Below are positions 1 through 11,068 of a stretch of 64,000 nt of DNA, in pieces. Position 1 is the stretch's first letter, and every line of letters begins with the position of its first letter. This stretch comes from Paralvinella palmiformis (lineage: Eukaryota; Annelida; Polychaeta; Terebellida; Alvinellidae). The DNA lies in assembly GCA_025642065.1 (NCBI GenBank), contig JAODUP010000324.1, forward strand, positions 62,001 to 126,000. The letters are read 5' to 3'. Below the pieces are notes generated by a model. It did not search any database, was not told the origin of the DNA, and was given only the letters and a program-made list of their open reading frames with translations. The position numbers were made by a program, and so were the translations under genes.

Positions 1-14
1 TAGTCACTACAAAT

Positions 15-929
15 ATGTTGGTATTGTCTTTACTTCTAGATTGTGCTGGTCTGTGCTGCTTCAGACATTATCAGTGCAGGCAGATAATGCTGAAACGTGT
101 TAAGAAAACTGTCGGTGGCTTTCCTATTTCATTGTCTCTAGATGTATTTGATAAACTTGTTTTACCAATATTATTGTATGGGTCAGATATTTGGGGTACG
201 CAATACCGAGAATCAATAGAACTTGTACATAGAAAGTTTTGTAAATATATTCTTGACGTATCGTATAATACTTCAAATGCACCTGTGGTAATAATAATAG
301 ACTTCGTTACACTCTTTATAAATTGCTGAAACAATCAGATGAAGCTGGATGTGATACATGGGCTTCTGAGATTAAGCTATTGTTGTATTCCTTCGGTTTT
401 GGTTATGTGTGGCACCAGCAAGGTGTTGGGAATATTGATTTATTTTTATGTATCTTCAAGCAAAAATTAGTAGATACTGCTGGTCAAAACTGGCATATTG
501 ATGTTACGAATAATTCTAAACTAAACTTGTATAGGCTTTACAAATCATCTTTGGAAATTGAACCATATTTATCGGTTGATATGCATTGGAAGCACCGAGC
601 AGCTTTAGCACGATTTAGGCCTATTAAGTCACAAATTGGCCATTGAACGTGGCTGTGCACTACGTTATGATAAGTCGGTACGTGTTTGTAAATATTGTGA
701 GATTATGGGTAATTATTTTATTGAAGATGAATACCATGTATTGTTAATTTGTACCTTGTATTGTGATATCAGAAACAAATACATTGCAACCCATTTTATA
801 CGTTTTATTCCATCAGACGTTTTCTTTATTCAGATTATGTCAAATACAAATCACATTTTTATTAAGGATTTAGCTGTATTTATCTATAATATGTTCAAGA
901 TTCGTGTGGATTATTATTTCCCTATGTAA
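15..929 (+). pseudogene. LINE reverse transcriptase, C-terminal end, broken
   Basis: Three overlapping reading frames (15-329, 323-646, 636-929) together read as the C-terminal part of a non-LTR retrotransposon polymerase protein. The first has the post-RT stretch LPILLYGSDIWG followed by VHRKFCKYIL, a pattern common in LINE proteins after the catalytic core. The last has a cysteine/histidine cluster (CKYC ... EDEYHVLLIC) like the zinc-binding tail found there. The catalytic YxDD core is absent, so this is a 5'-truncated copy or lies partly outside the window. Two frame changes near 325 and 640 show that it is dead. The clade is not certain from this part alone. Confidence 0.7.
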
Positions 930-960
930 TTTTCTTGCACATTTATTACATTGCACAACA

Positions 961-1410
961 CAATTGTACATGCACATGGGCCCGAGGCCTTTAATGAATC
1001 AATGCATACCAATGCATACCATAAAGCAATATGTAAGAAAGCAGAGGTCAGATTTCTGGTCACTGCAATCTGAAAATAAATTGCATGCAGTGCAGCCTGC
1101 ACTAGGATGTTCGATGTGGTCCTGTCGGGAAAGGCGTTGTGAGGAAATTGTGCTCTGCCGTTTATGGATCGGGCATTCTTTCCTCACCCATAGATACCTC
1201 TTGGCTGGAGAAGATCCACCAGAGTGTATCTCCTGCCAAGAACGCCTGATAGTCGATCATATCCTCCTTCATTGCTCGGAATACCACCAGATCAGAGTAC
1301 ACTACTACCATGCAGAGACTTGGAAAGAGGTGCTGGAGAATATTGCCCCGGACACAATTTTAAACTTCCTAAGAGAAGCTGGTCTTTTCTTCTTAATATT
1401 ATTTATTTAA
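961..1410 (+). pseudogene. Jockey/I-like LINE, 3'-terminal coding fragment
   Basis: An open frame ending at 1410 carries EEIVLCRLWIGHSFLTHRYL, then a zinc-knuckle-like CISCQ ... HILLHCSEY block and a hydrophobic tail (FLREAGLFFLI). This is the usual end of the polymerase protein of Jockey- or I-type LINEs, just after the RNase H region. Nothing upstream in the same frame gives the RT core. It is on the same strand as the LINE end just before it but looks like a different family. It may belong to the same family as the reverse transcriptase at 40432-41181, which carries the complementary part; that link is inference. Confidence 0.65.
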
Positions 1411-1655
1411 AGTGAGAACATCTAATCAATGTCATAACCTTATCTAGTACTTCTTCTATAGAAGCAGCTCTTCTCTTTTAACAGAAATCTATTTAATTAC
1501 CTCTAATCAAAACTAGTCATTATTCACCATATTTGATCAAATTTAACACCATTTTCTAAGATTAAGAATTCGATTTTACTTTTCTAACAACCTTATACAT
1601 CTATCATTTAGAAAGAAACAAGCACAGATTAGCTAGAAATAATTCTAAATTAGCA

Positions 1656-1812
1656 GAATGTTGAGAACTAGTGATTTACAATGAGAAATAAGCAATTTAC
1701 AACATAAATACAAAAATCTTAAACACAGGGTTCAAACCCACAACCTACAAGTTTCGAGGCAAGTGCTCTTTAGGGTTTGCTCCAGGATACCGGCTAGAAT
1801 GACCATACCATG
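1656..1812 (-). repeat. tRNA-derived SINE-like repeat, copy R1
   Basis: On the minus strand this contains a tRNA-like body: GAGCACTTGCCTCGAAAC, then a B-box-like GGGTTTGAACCC. The plus-strand sequence from AGAATGTTGAGAACTAG to CTAGAATG recurs at 8570-8722, and in shortened form at 33515-33590. Copy R1 ends exactly where the ISL2EU terminal repeat begins at 1813. No cloverleaf with paired acceptor stem can be drawn, so this is not a functional tRNA. Confidence 0.6.
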
Positions 1813-2020
1813 TAATGAGGAACTTTCGTTTTAACGCCTCCGTGAGGCCTAAATCCGCAAGATGTCGCCACAGTCCGGTCCCGTAGTCGCGTATTTGGCC
1901 ATTTTAATGTCCCCCCCCCCCCATAGTGTTGTTCTTCGTCTCAATCAGTGAACAAATACAACGGCTTGTGAATTTTCTCAAAATTAATTGATTACGGATA
2001 TTTAATTAATTGTAACAAGC

Positions 2021-3690
2021 ATGCCGCAGACGTGTTGTCACAAGAGAGGCAGGCATCAGTTCCCAGCTGATACAGTTATGATTAAAAAGTGGGTTCATGC
2101 CATCAGATGAGTTGATAATGAAAGTCGAACTCAAAGTGGAAAACGATGGTGGCCCAGTGATAGCAGTATTGTTTGCAAAGCACACTTTGTTGATAAAGAC
2201 TACCGTAAAACAAACAAAAACGGCAAGTAACTTATTCCTTTTGAAAATAAAATACGTTAAATAGCCTGAGGACTGGACATGCATTGCCTATCATCAATGT
2301 TAAGATTGATAGTTTTAACTTTTTAGTCACAACTTCACAAGCTCATTCTCCTCTCATACACCTAGGGCTAAGTATGCGACTTTTTAATTAAAAAATTTCA
2401 ATGTGATAGAGATTAATGGCAATTCTAGACTACTTTGCAACATGTACATATTATTTTTACAACATGCTATTTTATAATTTATCATTAATGTTGGTTGTTC
2501 ATGATTGATATATAATTTATTTTTATTTCTTCCAGGACATAGATCACGTGTGATGAACTTAGAAGCCAATGCCATTCCAACTGTTTTCAACTGGACAGAT
2601 GATGAATCAGCTACGACCAGACAAAAAATGAAGAGTCCAAGAACGTCACAATAGACGCTTACATCATGAGCAACATGTTCTACAGTCAGAGTCAGAATCA
2701 TTGTTAATGATACACGATGAACTTAATGTTGCTAGTGTAGAGGAAGTCTTGACAACAGAGGATGTCACACACTCACTAGGTGTACAAACTGAAAATCCAT
2801 GCATGGTAGACATTTGCACTCAAACAAAACTTCCCCCTACACAGATACAATATTGCACAACAGATAATTTAAAAATAATGCAGTTTTATACAAGTTTGAA
2901 CAATTATCAAGCTTTCATGGATGTATTTGCTTGCCTTGGACCAGCAGTTGACCATTTACAGTATATACATGGCATTTCTAACATTGTGTCGAAGGATTAG
3001 CTATTTTTGACTTTAGTGAAATTGAGAACATATAAGACCAACTATGAGCTGAGTAGAATGTTCAAAATTAGAGAGTTGGAGGTTTACAGTGTTTTTGTCT
3101 TTACAGTGGCGTGAAATTAATATTTGGCCAGAAAGGGAAATCGTTGATTACCATTCACCATCTGATTTTAAGCGTCAATTTTTGATGGCACTGAGTGTCC
3201 CATTAAAAAGCCAAAGGCTGCCGCTGTTCAACAGGTAACTTTCTCATCCTACAAAAATCGCAATACTGCTAAAGTTTTGGTTGGTGTTACACCAGGTGGT
3301 CAGGTGTCATATGTGTCACCAGCATATGGTGGATCAACCAGCAATAGTCAGATTGTAGAGAGAAGTGACCTAACCAGAATATGTAATCCCACAGACTCCA
3401 TCATGGCACCCCTGGATGTCACTATAAACATTCCAAATTTCTTCAAGAAAAAACCCCCAGAATGAGTGGACAAACTGTTCTAAGAGACAGGGCAATTTCT
3501 AGTAAGAAAGTACACGTAGAGAGTCATTGGGCTTGGAAAAACTTATAAAAGTTTATCTCATCCTCTCAATCAAACTGAAATTACTTTATCCTCAGATATT
3601 ATATTTGTGTGTTACATGCTGGTGAATTTTCGAAAGTGCATTGTACCAAGAAATGCCTGATTAAATTTCTCTAATTTGGTAGGAATCATG
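2021..3690 (+). pseudogene. THAP-domain DDE transposase (ISL2EU), copy A
   Basis: The first exon begins MPQTCC and reads through a THAP zinc-finger pattern (GRHQFP, KKWVHAI, WWPSDSS, VCKAHF) with an in-frame TGA after HAIR and a short gap in the first cysteine region. After an intron ending TTCCAG at 2536, the linker GHRSRVMNLEANAIP and a helical region (FYTSLNNYQAFMDVF near 2885-2930) follow. The DDE_Tnp_4 core is visible at 3185-3450: DGTECPIKKPK, SSYKNRNTAKVLVGV, SPAYGGSTS, then a loss of the segment holding the second catalytic Asp, and a tail FVCYMLVNF near 3610. At least three stops or frameshifts are present. The THAP finger would bind the element ends and the DDE core would cut and join DNA in an intact copy. 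Confidence 0.75.
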
Positions 3691-4341
3691 TCTATTTGCA
3701 ATGCAGCTGTAAATTAGATCATATTGTTATTTTGAATTTGTTCTAGAAATATTGATTTTAATATTGTGATTAATTGTATTACAATTACTCTGCTGTGATA
3801 GGCTCCATGTATTTTGATTGCAATAGTTTATAAATGTTTCAATATTCATTAAAAACCTTTTTGCTTTTACAACAAATACAAGAAATCATTGTACATGTTT
3901 TGAAATTAAGATTTTATTCAAGCAAACTATTTAGTGTAACAGACATGAAATGTGGAGACATTAACATGTATGAACTACATGTGACCATATAAATCCAAAT
4001 AATAGGCAAAACTGTATCAAATTGTGAAATAAGATACTTAGACGACTACATGTACTACTGTATATATGCTATTGGGTCAATGCTGATGTCTTGTGCAAAG
4101 GGGTGGATTTACAACACTTAACTGATAATGGTGTTTATAATCAAAAAAATTATAAATACTGACACTTTCTAGATATGTGAGCAACAGGGAACTCTGGAAA
4201 GCTAATCCCCAGGTTGCAGCATCTGAGACCAGGTCCAAATGCTTCACTTCCAGTCAAGTCTGGGCAAAGCAAAAAGGATGTCTTACGTGTGAATACTTTT
4301 GACCAAATTACTTATTAGAATGCCTTCCAAAACAAGTTGTG
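3691..4341. other. Unassigned AT-rich spacer inside the ISL2EU region
   Basis: No coding segment is recognised. The stretch lies between the two transposase copies. It could be the joint between two elements, but I see no terminal repeat in it. Confidence 0.4.
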
Positions 4342-5603
4342 TGCCAATATTTTATAATGTTGGAGGCCATCAATTCCCTCACGGTGACCCGAAGAGATAC
4401 AGTGCATGAGTGCACCTGTTTAGCCGAAGCCAAAGACCCCAGCAAGAGCAGTGTTGACTGTTGTTGTGTGCTGTGACACTGACAGTATGAGCATTTTGTT
4501 GCAACAGACTACCTTATAGAAACCACACACGGTGAGTTTTGTAATGCCATATCATTATCAATGTCCTGTAATCCAATTATGGTGTATTACTAGATAATAA
4601 AATCCTGCAATGAAACAATATATTAATTTTCTAGCAGCAAACCTGAACTATTTCTGATAAAATGCATATGTATTGTAGGCTTATTCGTGGCTATTGCTAT
4701 ATTCAATATTGTATCTGTTAGGATATTGTATCTGCTGAACCTGTGACTTAGACAATGACATTTTGTTGATTTTAGCATATTGGAAAATATAAATAATTTG
4801 ATTTCTCAGGATGATTATCATTTTTCATTTCAGAAATGAATGAAGCCTCTACAGAAACGCTTGGAGTCAGATGCCATTTCAAAACAGTTTATTTGGAATT
4901 AAAAACCGTCAAATACAGAAATGGCTAGAGTACAGAGAGCATGGAAAAGGTGTAGAATAACTCTAGAACATTCTGTAACATATGTGGTTAGAGATACAGA
5001 AGTGGGGGCCATTGAGGAGGTAATTTCTGAGGCTGATACCTTTGTTGAGCCAGAAGTTAAAACACTGACTATGTGTTCTCAGACATATCAGAGTGATGTA
5101 ACAAAGACAAGCGTGACTGGGAGTGATTCCATCAAAATACCCTTGTTTTCCTTCAGAATGTTTATAGAGGATAATGATGCCATCCACTATTATACAGACT
5201 TGGAGACATATGAGACATTACTGTTTGTTCCGAGTACATTAGGACCTGAAGTGCATGTGCTGAATTATAAGTAAGGAACCATATCCCAGAAAGAAGTTGT
5301 TGATAAGTTTTTCCTGGTTCTCACTAAGACCATATACAACAAATTTTAAATTATCGAGGCTCTTTAACATATCCGAGTCAGATGTATACAACATTTTTTA
5401 CGTGGACCCATTTCACGTCATTACAGTGGATAGAGGTATCTCTATGGCCTGACTGTGATGTGGTACATTTCGTTTTACCAGATGGTTTCAAAGCCAAATT
5501 CACTACAACAAGAGTAATTGTTGACAGTATTGAATGCCTGATCAAGAAAATATCATCCCTCTTTATGCATCATACATATGCAAGTTTTTTAATGAATTTG
5601 TAA
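4342..5603 (+). pseudogene. THAP-domain DDE transposase (ISL2EU), copy B, truncated
   Basis: A decayed THAP exon lies at 4342-4532 (GGHQFPHGDP, then EHFVATDYLIETTHG in another frame) and ends in a GTGAGT donor. The next coding block at 4840-5275 includes an open frame of 117 codons with the linker and the helical segment AIHYYTDLETYETLLF ... LGPEVHVLNY. A further block at 5280-5603 has QKEVVDKFFLVLT, QWIEVSLWPDCDVVHF and IVDSIECLIKK, matching the start of the DDE core seen in copy A. The remaining catalytic part is absent; the reading stops just before the convergent YqaJ gene. Frameshifts separate the blocks. It is more complete than copy A upstream of the core and less complete downstream. 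Confidence 0.7.
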
Positions 5604-5703
5604 TACTGGGTGATGGTGTATTTGCTATATATTGTTAAATAAATAATTTGAATATAAAACCAGTTTTGTTATAGATTGCTAGTTTGTTGAATGAGAACAA
5701 TAT

Positions 5704-8459
5704 TTAACTACCAGACTCTAACTTATGGTGAAAAACTTGGCGCACAAAAAATGATCTTTCCATTACCATACATACTCTTTCCCATTTACAAATGGTACAC
5801 ATCATTGTGCCCATAATCTGATGATAATATTCATGTTGTACTTGGAGGGACAATTTTCCTGTCTGATCATCTAGCACCAGGTATGGCACTGTTTCAGGAG
5901 TGATATCTTTGTCACAGGAAGTAAATGGACACTTTATTTCAATAATGCCATCCTCCCTGACGAGGCCATTCGGCGAACATCCCAGATATGGGGAATCAGT
6001 GCAAACCACAATGCCAGATTCCACAACTACATTGCCCATGAGCTCAACATATGCACTACGTGCTATCGCTTCATACTTTCTACCATGCTTGATCAGATCA
6101 CTGTACAAAATGTTCTTGAACATTGTGAAGGATGCCGCTAGCTTTGGAAAATTAGTCTTATCTGTAGCCATGCATATTCTGACAAAATTTGATGCCTGTA
6201 AGCGAAGGAGCCGCTCCTCTTTCCACGACTTGTTGCTGCTCTGTCCACAGGTTTTCTCCTGAATAGACCTTTGCCAGTCTTCTGTCATGGCAGTCACTCT
6301 AATGTGGTCAAGAAACATACATTCTGGTCTTCATTCCAAATGGTCATGATCATTCAGAATGCCATATATATTGGCTGGACCATACAACTGTCTTACTGTG
6401 GTATTTTGGGCTGATGAATTCAACCAAATACTTCGAAATTGATCACTGTATCCAACTATATTTCTCATGGCTAGTGGTCGGGGATCAAATTGTTGTAAGC
6501 TGGTAAGACCTGTGGTACAGGGATCTGCTCTGAGAATCAAGACCTCCATTTTCACAGGTGAGCCCTTGTGTTTTTTTTGGCTTGGTGGAAGGTTTGTAGC
6601 TGTTGGGTGCTAGTTTCCATTGTGATTATGCCTTCTTTTACCTTGGTCAAAGCAAACATAACCAGCACCACATGCTTGCAATGTGCCTCAGGCCCCATTC
6701 CTGAGGCACATTCACAGTGGCTTTCTTGAACAACTCCCATATGATCAATCTTTAGGTCTACTTTGTATATGCAGTTTTTGATCATTTCTGCGGATACTCT
6801 TCCAAGTATGAATACATCATTCCCCACCATATTTATTCTGATGCTTCGGAGGAACTTTGCAAAATACATTTCTTTGGCATTTTTTCTTGCTTCTTGTCCA
6901 AACAACTCCAAATAAACCATTACTTTGTCCACAGTGATACCTGGCACCTGCAATAAATAAAAGTACAAACAACCATATTAGTGGCAGAAATCCTCAAATT
7001 GTATTAACATATAACTTATTTCATTTCACAGATGCTGCAATTTGGTATCTTTTGCACTACTGATTAATGCTAATAAATTATCAGTACATGCAGCAGTATT
7101 AAATTTATAGCAATTTAAATGTGTAACATTTCTGGAATAAAACTGTCATAACTTATTATGTATGGATACTTTGGTTCACCACCAAAAAAATAATGACAAT
7201 ATTATCAGCGTTTTGGGGCGGGCTCTTCACGAGCCCCGAGTGTCTGCTTTCCTGTATCGTTATTTTATATAATGGGGCTCCGTTTAAAGTTCATGCTTCC
7301 ATCTAACACACATCAGCGATTGAGACTTGATAAATCATGATCCGTTTATTCACGATCCATTGTTAATGAATACCAATGATCCATTTCTGATATGCACATT
7401 TCCATTTTCAATAACATCACAAGTCACTTTTACAACAATTCACTTTTCGATTACATTCACCGAGATCCAAACAAAAACTGATTTAAATTTTGAAAAGGGT
7501 TGCCAGCTCTAAGCTGGGTCAGAGGTTACATGGATTACGAAACAGCCAATGAGAAATATTCAGGTCCCTCGCCAAATCCGAACAACAAAGCTAAGCCAAT
7601 GACATTCGAATCTGGCATGGGACTCATGAGTTTTCAATTTCACTTTTAAATATTTCCAAACCGTTACAACATTTTAAACGTACCAAAGTCTGAACAGCAA
7701 TTAACCATTTCTCTCTAAATATTTCCAAAACGTTACAACCTTTTAAATGTACCGGAGTTTGAACAGCAATTAATCATTTCTCTCTCAAAGCACATCAGTG
7801 TATAAAACAAAGAGCAGTTACAATCCATACACATAGATATAGTAATATAACAAACTTCAATTATTTAAACTCTGATATTATATTAATAACTGTGAGCCTT
7901 ACCACTGTATCAGAGTTAATATCCTTGTAGCTAACAGCATCTGGCACGGTCATGTTGAAAAGTTCTGCATCCAAAGTCTGACCAAAGTTTGCATTTCTCA
8001 CTTATGAGAAGCCTGAAAATAAATTATTGCAATACTTTAGTATCATAAATTAAATAAGTTTAAATATATAATGATCCCCGGTCATCACTGTGCACAACGA
8101 CGCAGACACACCAACCCCACAGGCCCACGTGCTTATTTTAGCATTTGTCTCATAATTTGACAAGTGAAACTTAAGCATATACTTCTGTCCAATGATGATT
8201 TATAGTGAAAACAGGTGCGGAAAATTAAATATGACACATTAGATCGATATTATTCCAATATGAAAAAATAATAGGTCACATATAGTGTGATATATGAGAA
8301 ATTCACTGAATATCACCCAACTGTTTTGCATCTATTATTTCGGATTTTATTTGACTAAACATACCTTTTGATCAATTGATGTTTCTTTCCTGATAAACGA
8401 CCGCCTCTTTTTCTCAGTTCCAGTTTCAGTTATGGAATAGTGAAGTTTTCAGACAACAT
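5704..8459 (-). pseudogene. SAP-SWIM-YqaJ nuclease of an ISL2EU element
   Basis: Read on the minus strand, exon 1 (8459-8365) begins MLSENF and, after a TAA, gives the SAP-like motif LKLELRKRGGRLSGKKHQLI ending at a GTATGT donor. A second exon around 7990-7894 gives GQTLDAELFNMTVPDAVSYK. The main exon (6947-5704) has a SWIM zinc finger, CECASGMGPEAHCKHV, then a YqaJ (lambda-exonuclease-like) domain with LGCSPNGLV and IIEIKCPF. YqaJ proteins are metal-dependent DNA nucleases; SAP and SWIM are DNA- or protein-binding modules. There is one frameshift near 6553, one in-frame TGA near 6330 and one stop in exon 2. The usual Asp of SPDGLV is Asn here, so catalysis would be impaired even if the frame were intact. 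It converges on transposase copy B. Confidence 0.75.
7648..7785. repeat. Two tandem 69-bp units
   Basis: AAATATTTCCAAACCG starts unit 1 and AAATATTTCCAAAACG starts unit 2 at 7717; both end TCATTTCTCTCT or a near match. About eight substitutions separate the units, so the duplication is not recent. It lies in an intron of the broken YqaJ gene. Confidence 0.8.
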
Positions 8460-8569
8460 GTTTTTACCTGTGTGTTATCGTGTTGAGTACTGAAAAAGTA
8501 AGGACCGGGAATGGGTGCTGCCGTGCAGCGGCTGACCAGAGACGTACGCATTAAAAGTCCCTCATTATC

Positions 8570-9085
8570 AGAATGTTGAGAACTAGTAATTTACAATGAG
8601 AAATAAGCAATTTACAACATAAATACAAAAATCTTAAACACAGGATTCAAACCCGCAACCTACAGGTTTCGAGGCAAGTGCTCTTTAGTGGTATGCTCCA
8701 ATTTACGGGCTAGAATGATACCATTACAACTTTGAATGATAAACCATAGAATACTGACCAACTGCTTGCCATATAAGGCATTGCTACTTCTGACAAACGC
8801 CACTCAGAACACGCCTCATCATGAAAACACACCTTGTGTGTGCTTAAACTTTAAAAGTACAGACAAATACTTCCTGGCTAATCTTGCAAGAATCGACAGA
8901 AACTTTAAGTCTTCACTAATAAACTGAACACAACACAAATCTTATTTGAAACAACCTGTGTGATTCATAGAATAACATAAGAACGAGAATAACAGCTTAG
9001 TGATACATATCACAATAGATGAAGTATCTACCGCTGAGGTGTTCAGCTATGCTTCGAGCATTGGCTATACTGGTTATATACCTAC
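8570..9085. repeat. Long interspersed repeat R2: tRNA-like head plus RNase-H-like piece
   Basis: The first 150 bases match R1 (tRNA-like on the minus strand). The rest continues to 9085 and matches the copy at 33515-33875 closely, including TAAACCATAGAAT, GGCATTGCTACTTC and the end GGCTATACTGGTTATAT. On the plus strand the last 90 bases read DEVSTAEVF(S)(Y/D)ASSIGYTGYI, resembling the RNase H motif of DIRS-type or other retroelements (SDAS...GYGGY). That assignment rests on a short match. The repeat abuts the right end of the ISL2EU element. Confidence 0.55.
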
Positions 9086-9290
9086 AAAGTATATAGGTGT
9101 TTGTTTTATGCAAAAATCAATCAGATTCGTATGACTTGGGTTAGCACTCAGACACTAGAATTCCACTTCTCACATAAGTGGGTAGTGCAACTCGAATCTC
9201 AAGTTAGATTTGGTTTTGTATATGTAAACGATGTAGCCATATTGTAGGTCTGTTATCTAGTAGATATATTGGTGTCTTGATATTTTGTAG

Positions 9291-9846
9291 GTGTAAATGT
9301 TCAGAGTGTTTGGTGATGGGCACAGATATTGAAAGCTTATGTTGTCACGAGAGTGCCAGGATAATTGATACAAACATCCAGGATTTGTGGCTAACTCCCT
9401 GAATTCCTGGGTACTGGATGTTGTGTACTTGCAGTATCACCACCAGTATCAACATCAACCAGAGTTCCCACAACATGAGTGAGTCAAACTAATTATACAT
9501 TGCAATATCTTTAAAAAGAAACTTTATTTGCATAGCTGAATCATTAGTAACATGACATGCCGGTAGTCATTATATAAATATCATACACATACCTAATCCA
9601 AATATCCCCTAACACAGTACATGTTGCGAGAAATGTTCCACATTAACATTTTATTGACAGTGACAGAGAAACATTTATTTTTTCAGAATCCACAGGTATA
9701 CAGCATATAGACAATTGGTCAGATGGTGCTGGGGTATAGTTGGGCATGACAACTGTCTTCCACTGCCATCATGTGTCATCAACAAGATCAGGAAAACATT
9801 CCCTAGCCCAGATGGAAAATATGCTGGATTTAAATGGCCAACATAG
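9291..9846 (+). pseudogene. P2X7 C-terminal-like domain, two exons, one frameshift
   Basis: Exon 1 (9291-9478) follows an AG acceptor and gives CKCSECLVMGTDIESLCCHE, then in a shifted frame HPGFVANSLNSWVLDVVYLQ, and ends at a perfect GTGAGT donor. Exon 2 (9687-9846) follows TTTTTTCAG and gives RYTAYRQLVRWCWG, LPSCVINKIRKTFPSPDGKY and AGFKW before TAG. The Cys-rich block, HPGF, the aromatic block and IPSCV-like motif in this order are those of the intracellular C-terminal domain of P2X7 receptors, which in invertebrates is also found in unrelated proteins. Splice phases match (2 to 2). One base change near 9408 breaks the frame. No P2X channel or other partner domain is seen upstream, so the parent protein is unknown. 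Confidence 0.65.
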
Positions 9847-10028
9847 AAATCTACTATGTGATTTGTATCATAAATCTTAGAGCCATTAATAATAATTATA
9901 GCCAGCATTTGGTATCCCATTACCAGACATGAGTTAATACAAGAAATATAAAAAATAATGCACCTTGATGGGTAGATCACACCTTTCAAAGACAATCAAA
10001 CTGTCTTAATATGCTTGGGTTGTGCTTT

Positions 10029-10031
<3 letters not shown>

Positions 10032-10076
<45 letters not shown>
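10032..10076. repeat. (TA)n(CA)n microsatellite
   Basis: About 13 TA units run into about 9 AC units. Confidence 0.95.
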
Positions 10077-10077
<1 letters not shown>

Positions 10078-10099
10078 TCTTAAGTTTGTATCATTTCAG

Positions 10100-10535
10100 G
10101 CCATGATTGGTACAAAGCATTTACTGTGAGAAATCCTATCATTGTATAAAGAGTCCCATAATGGCTACCACATTCCTAGGCGTCTCACAAAAAAGTGGAG
10201 GGCTGGTTTAGAGATCTGATACAGTTCCTAAAAGCAGAAGTCAGCAACTGGGAGAGCATTATAAACGATCCATCCAGGATATTTAACTGCGATGAGAGTG
10301 GTTTTCCACTTAACGTAAAAACGGCCATGTTTTGACACCACGTGGATCAAGACATGTTTATCAAGTATTGTCAAATATCAAACAACAAATTATTGTTATG
10401 ATGGGAATGAATGCATTGGGGAGGTATTTGTTACCAATGATTGTTTTACCCAGTAAAAGGTGCACAAAGGAGGAGCTGGAAGGAATGGAGGAGTACCCCA
10501 AGGCCCTGTATGGGCAAAGTGATAATTGGTGGTAG
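10100..10535 (+). pseudogene. pogo-like DDE_1 transposase fragment
   Basis: The blocks GHDWYKAF, RDLIQFLKAEVSNWE, SRIFNCDESGFPLN and TPRGSRHVYQVLSN occur in the order of pogo/Tigger-type (CENP-B-like) DDE transposases, followed by IIVMMGMNALGRYLLPMIV. NCDESGF carries the first catalytic Asp of the DDE triad. Two frame changes (near 10170 and 10335) and several stops break it; the part with the second and third catalytic residues is missing. No terminal repeats were recognised nearby. Confidence 0.65.
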
Positions 10536-11060
10536 GACACCAAATTTGTTTTCATTTATTTGCATCACATAGTTAGTTATGTGCCACATTCCAACTCCTG
10601 TCATTCTTTTTATTAATGATCACTCATTATTTATTCACAATATAGACCTAGGCCTCTTCGATCTATTCAAGACTAAAATAAGAAACAGTGCATCTAGGTA
10701 TTATAATCTAATTTTATGGAGAACAAAATATCCGACTGGCACAACGCGTCATAGTCCAAGTCACGTGACATAACAACGACCAGTTCGCCATTACTCGGTG
10801 AATGCTTTTTGGATCCGGTGTCGTATCAGAAATGGCCCGATTTCTATTTCTGACCAATCAGAGTCCTGCTAACATTAACCTCGAATTTAGGCAAAGTCTC
10901 GTTGAATCTAGCATGACACATCCGAGCGCTGATCCATGTGATGATCAGGATAAACATTATGGGTTTATATACCATTATATAACGTTGGGAAAACATCACC
11001 CAGACCTACCACGTAACTGCCAAAGTGGTATTCGAAAATCTATCACAAATAGGCAATAGG
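10536..11060. other. Unassigned sequence between pogo-like and hAT-like remains
   Basis: Two short open frames here show no family motif and I treat them as chance. Nothing else recognisable was seen. Confidence 0.3.
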
Positions 11061-11068
11061 GCCGTATA

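Larger units (their letters stand above)
1813..8567. mobile_element. ISL2EU-type DNA transposon, composite and degraded
   Basis: The left end starts TAATGAGGAACTTTCG and the right end, read on the minus strand, starts TAATGAGGGACTTTT; these match as terminal inverted repeats. The interior holds the two genes I associate with ISL2EU elements: a THAP/DDE transposase on the plus strand and a YqaJ nuclease on the minus strand, converging near 5650. The transposase region is present twice (2021-3690 and 4342-5603), so this is either two adjacent elements that each lost one end or one element with an internal duplication. Both genes carry stops and frameshifts. Very similar ends occur on the third copy at 19393-21006. 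Confidence 0.7.

Noticed and set aside
4921..5274. Independent gene of 117 codons
   Set aside because: It is the linker and helical part of the second THAP-DDE transposase copy.
5900..6262. Plus-strand frame of 120 codons
   Set aside because: Antisense to the YqaJ coding sequence and without any family motif.
8640..8705. Functional tRNA gene on the minus strand
   Set aside because: The anticodon-side and T-arm look tRNA-like, but no acceptor stem pairs and the unit is part of a repeat.
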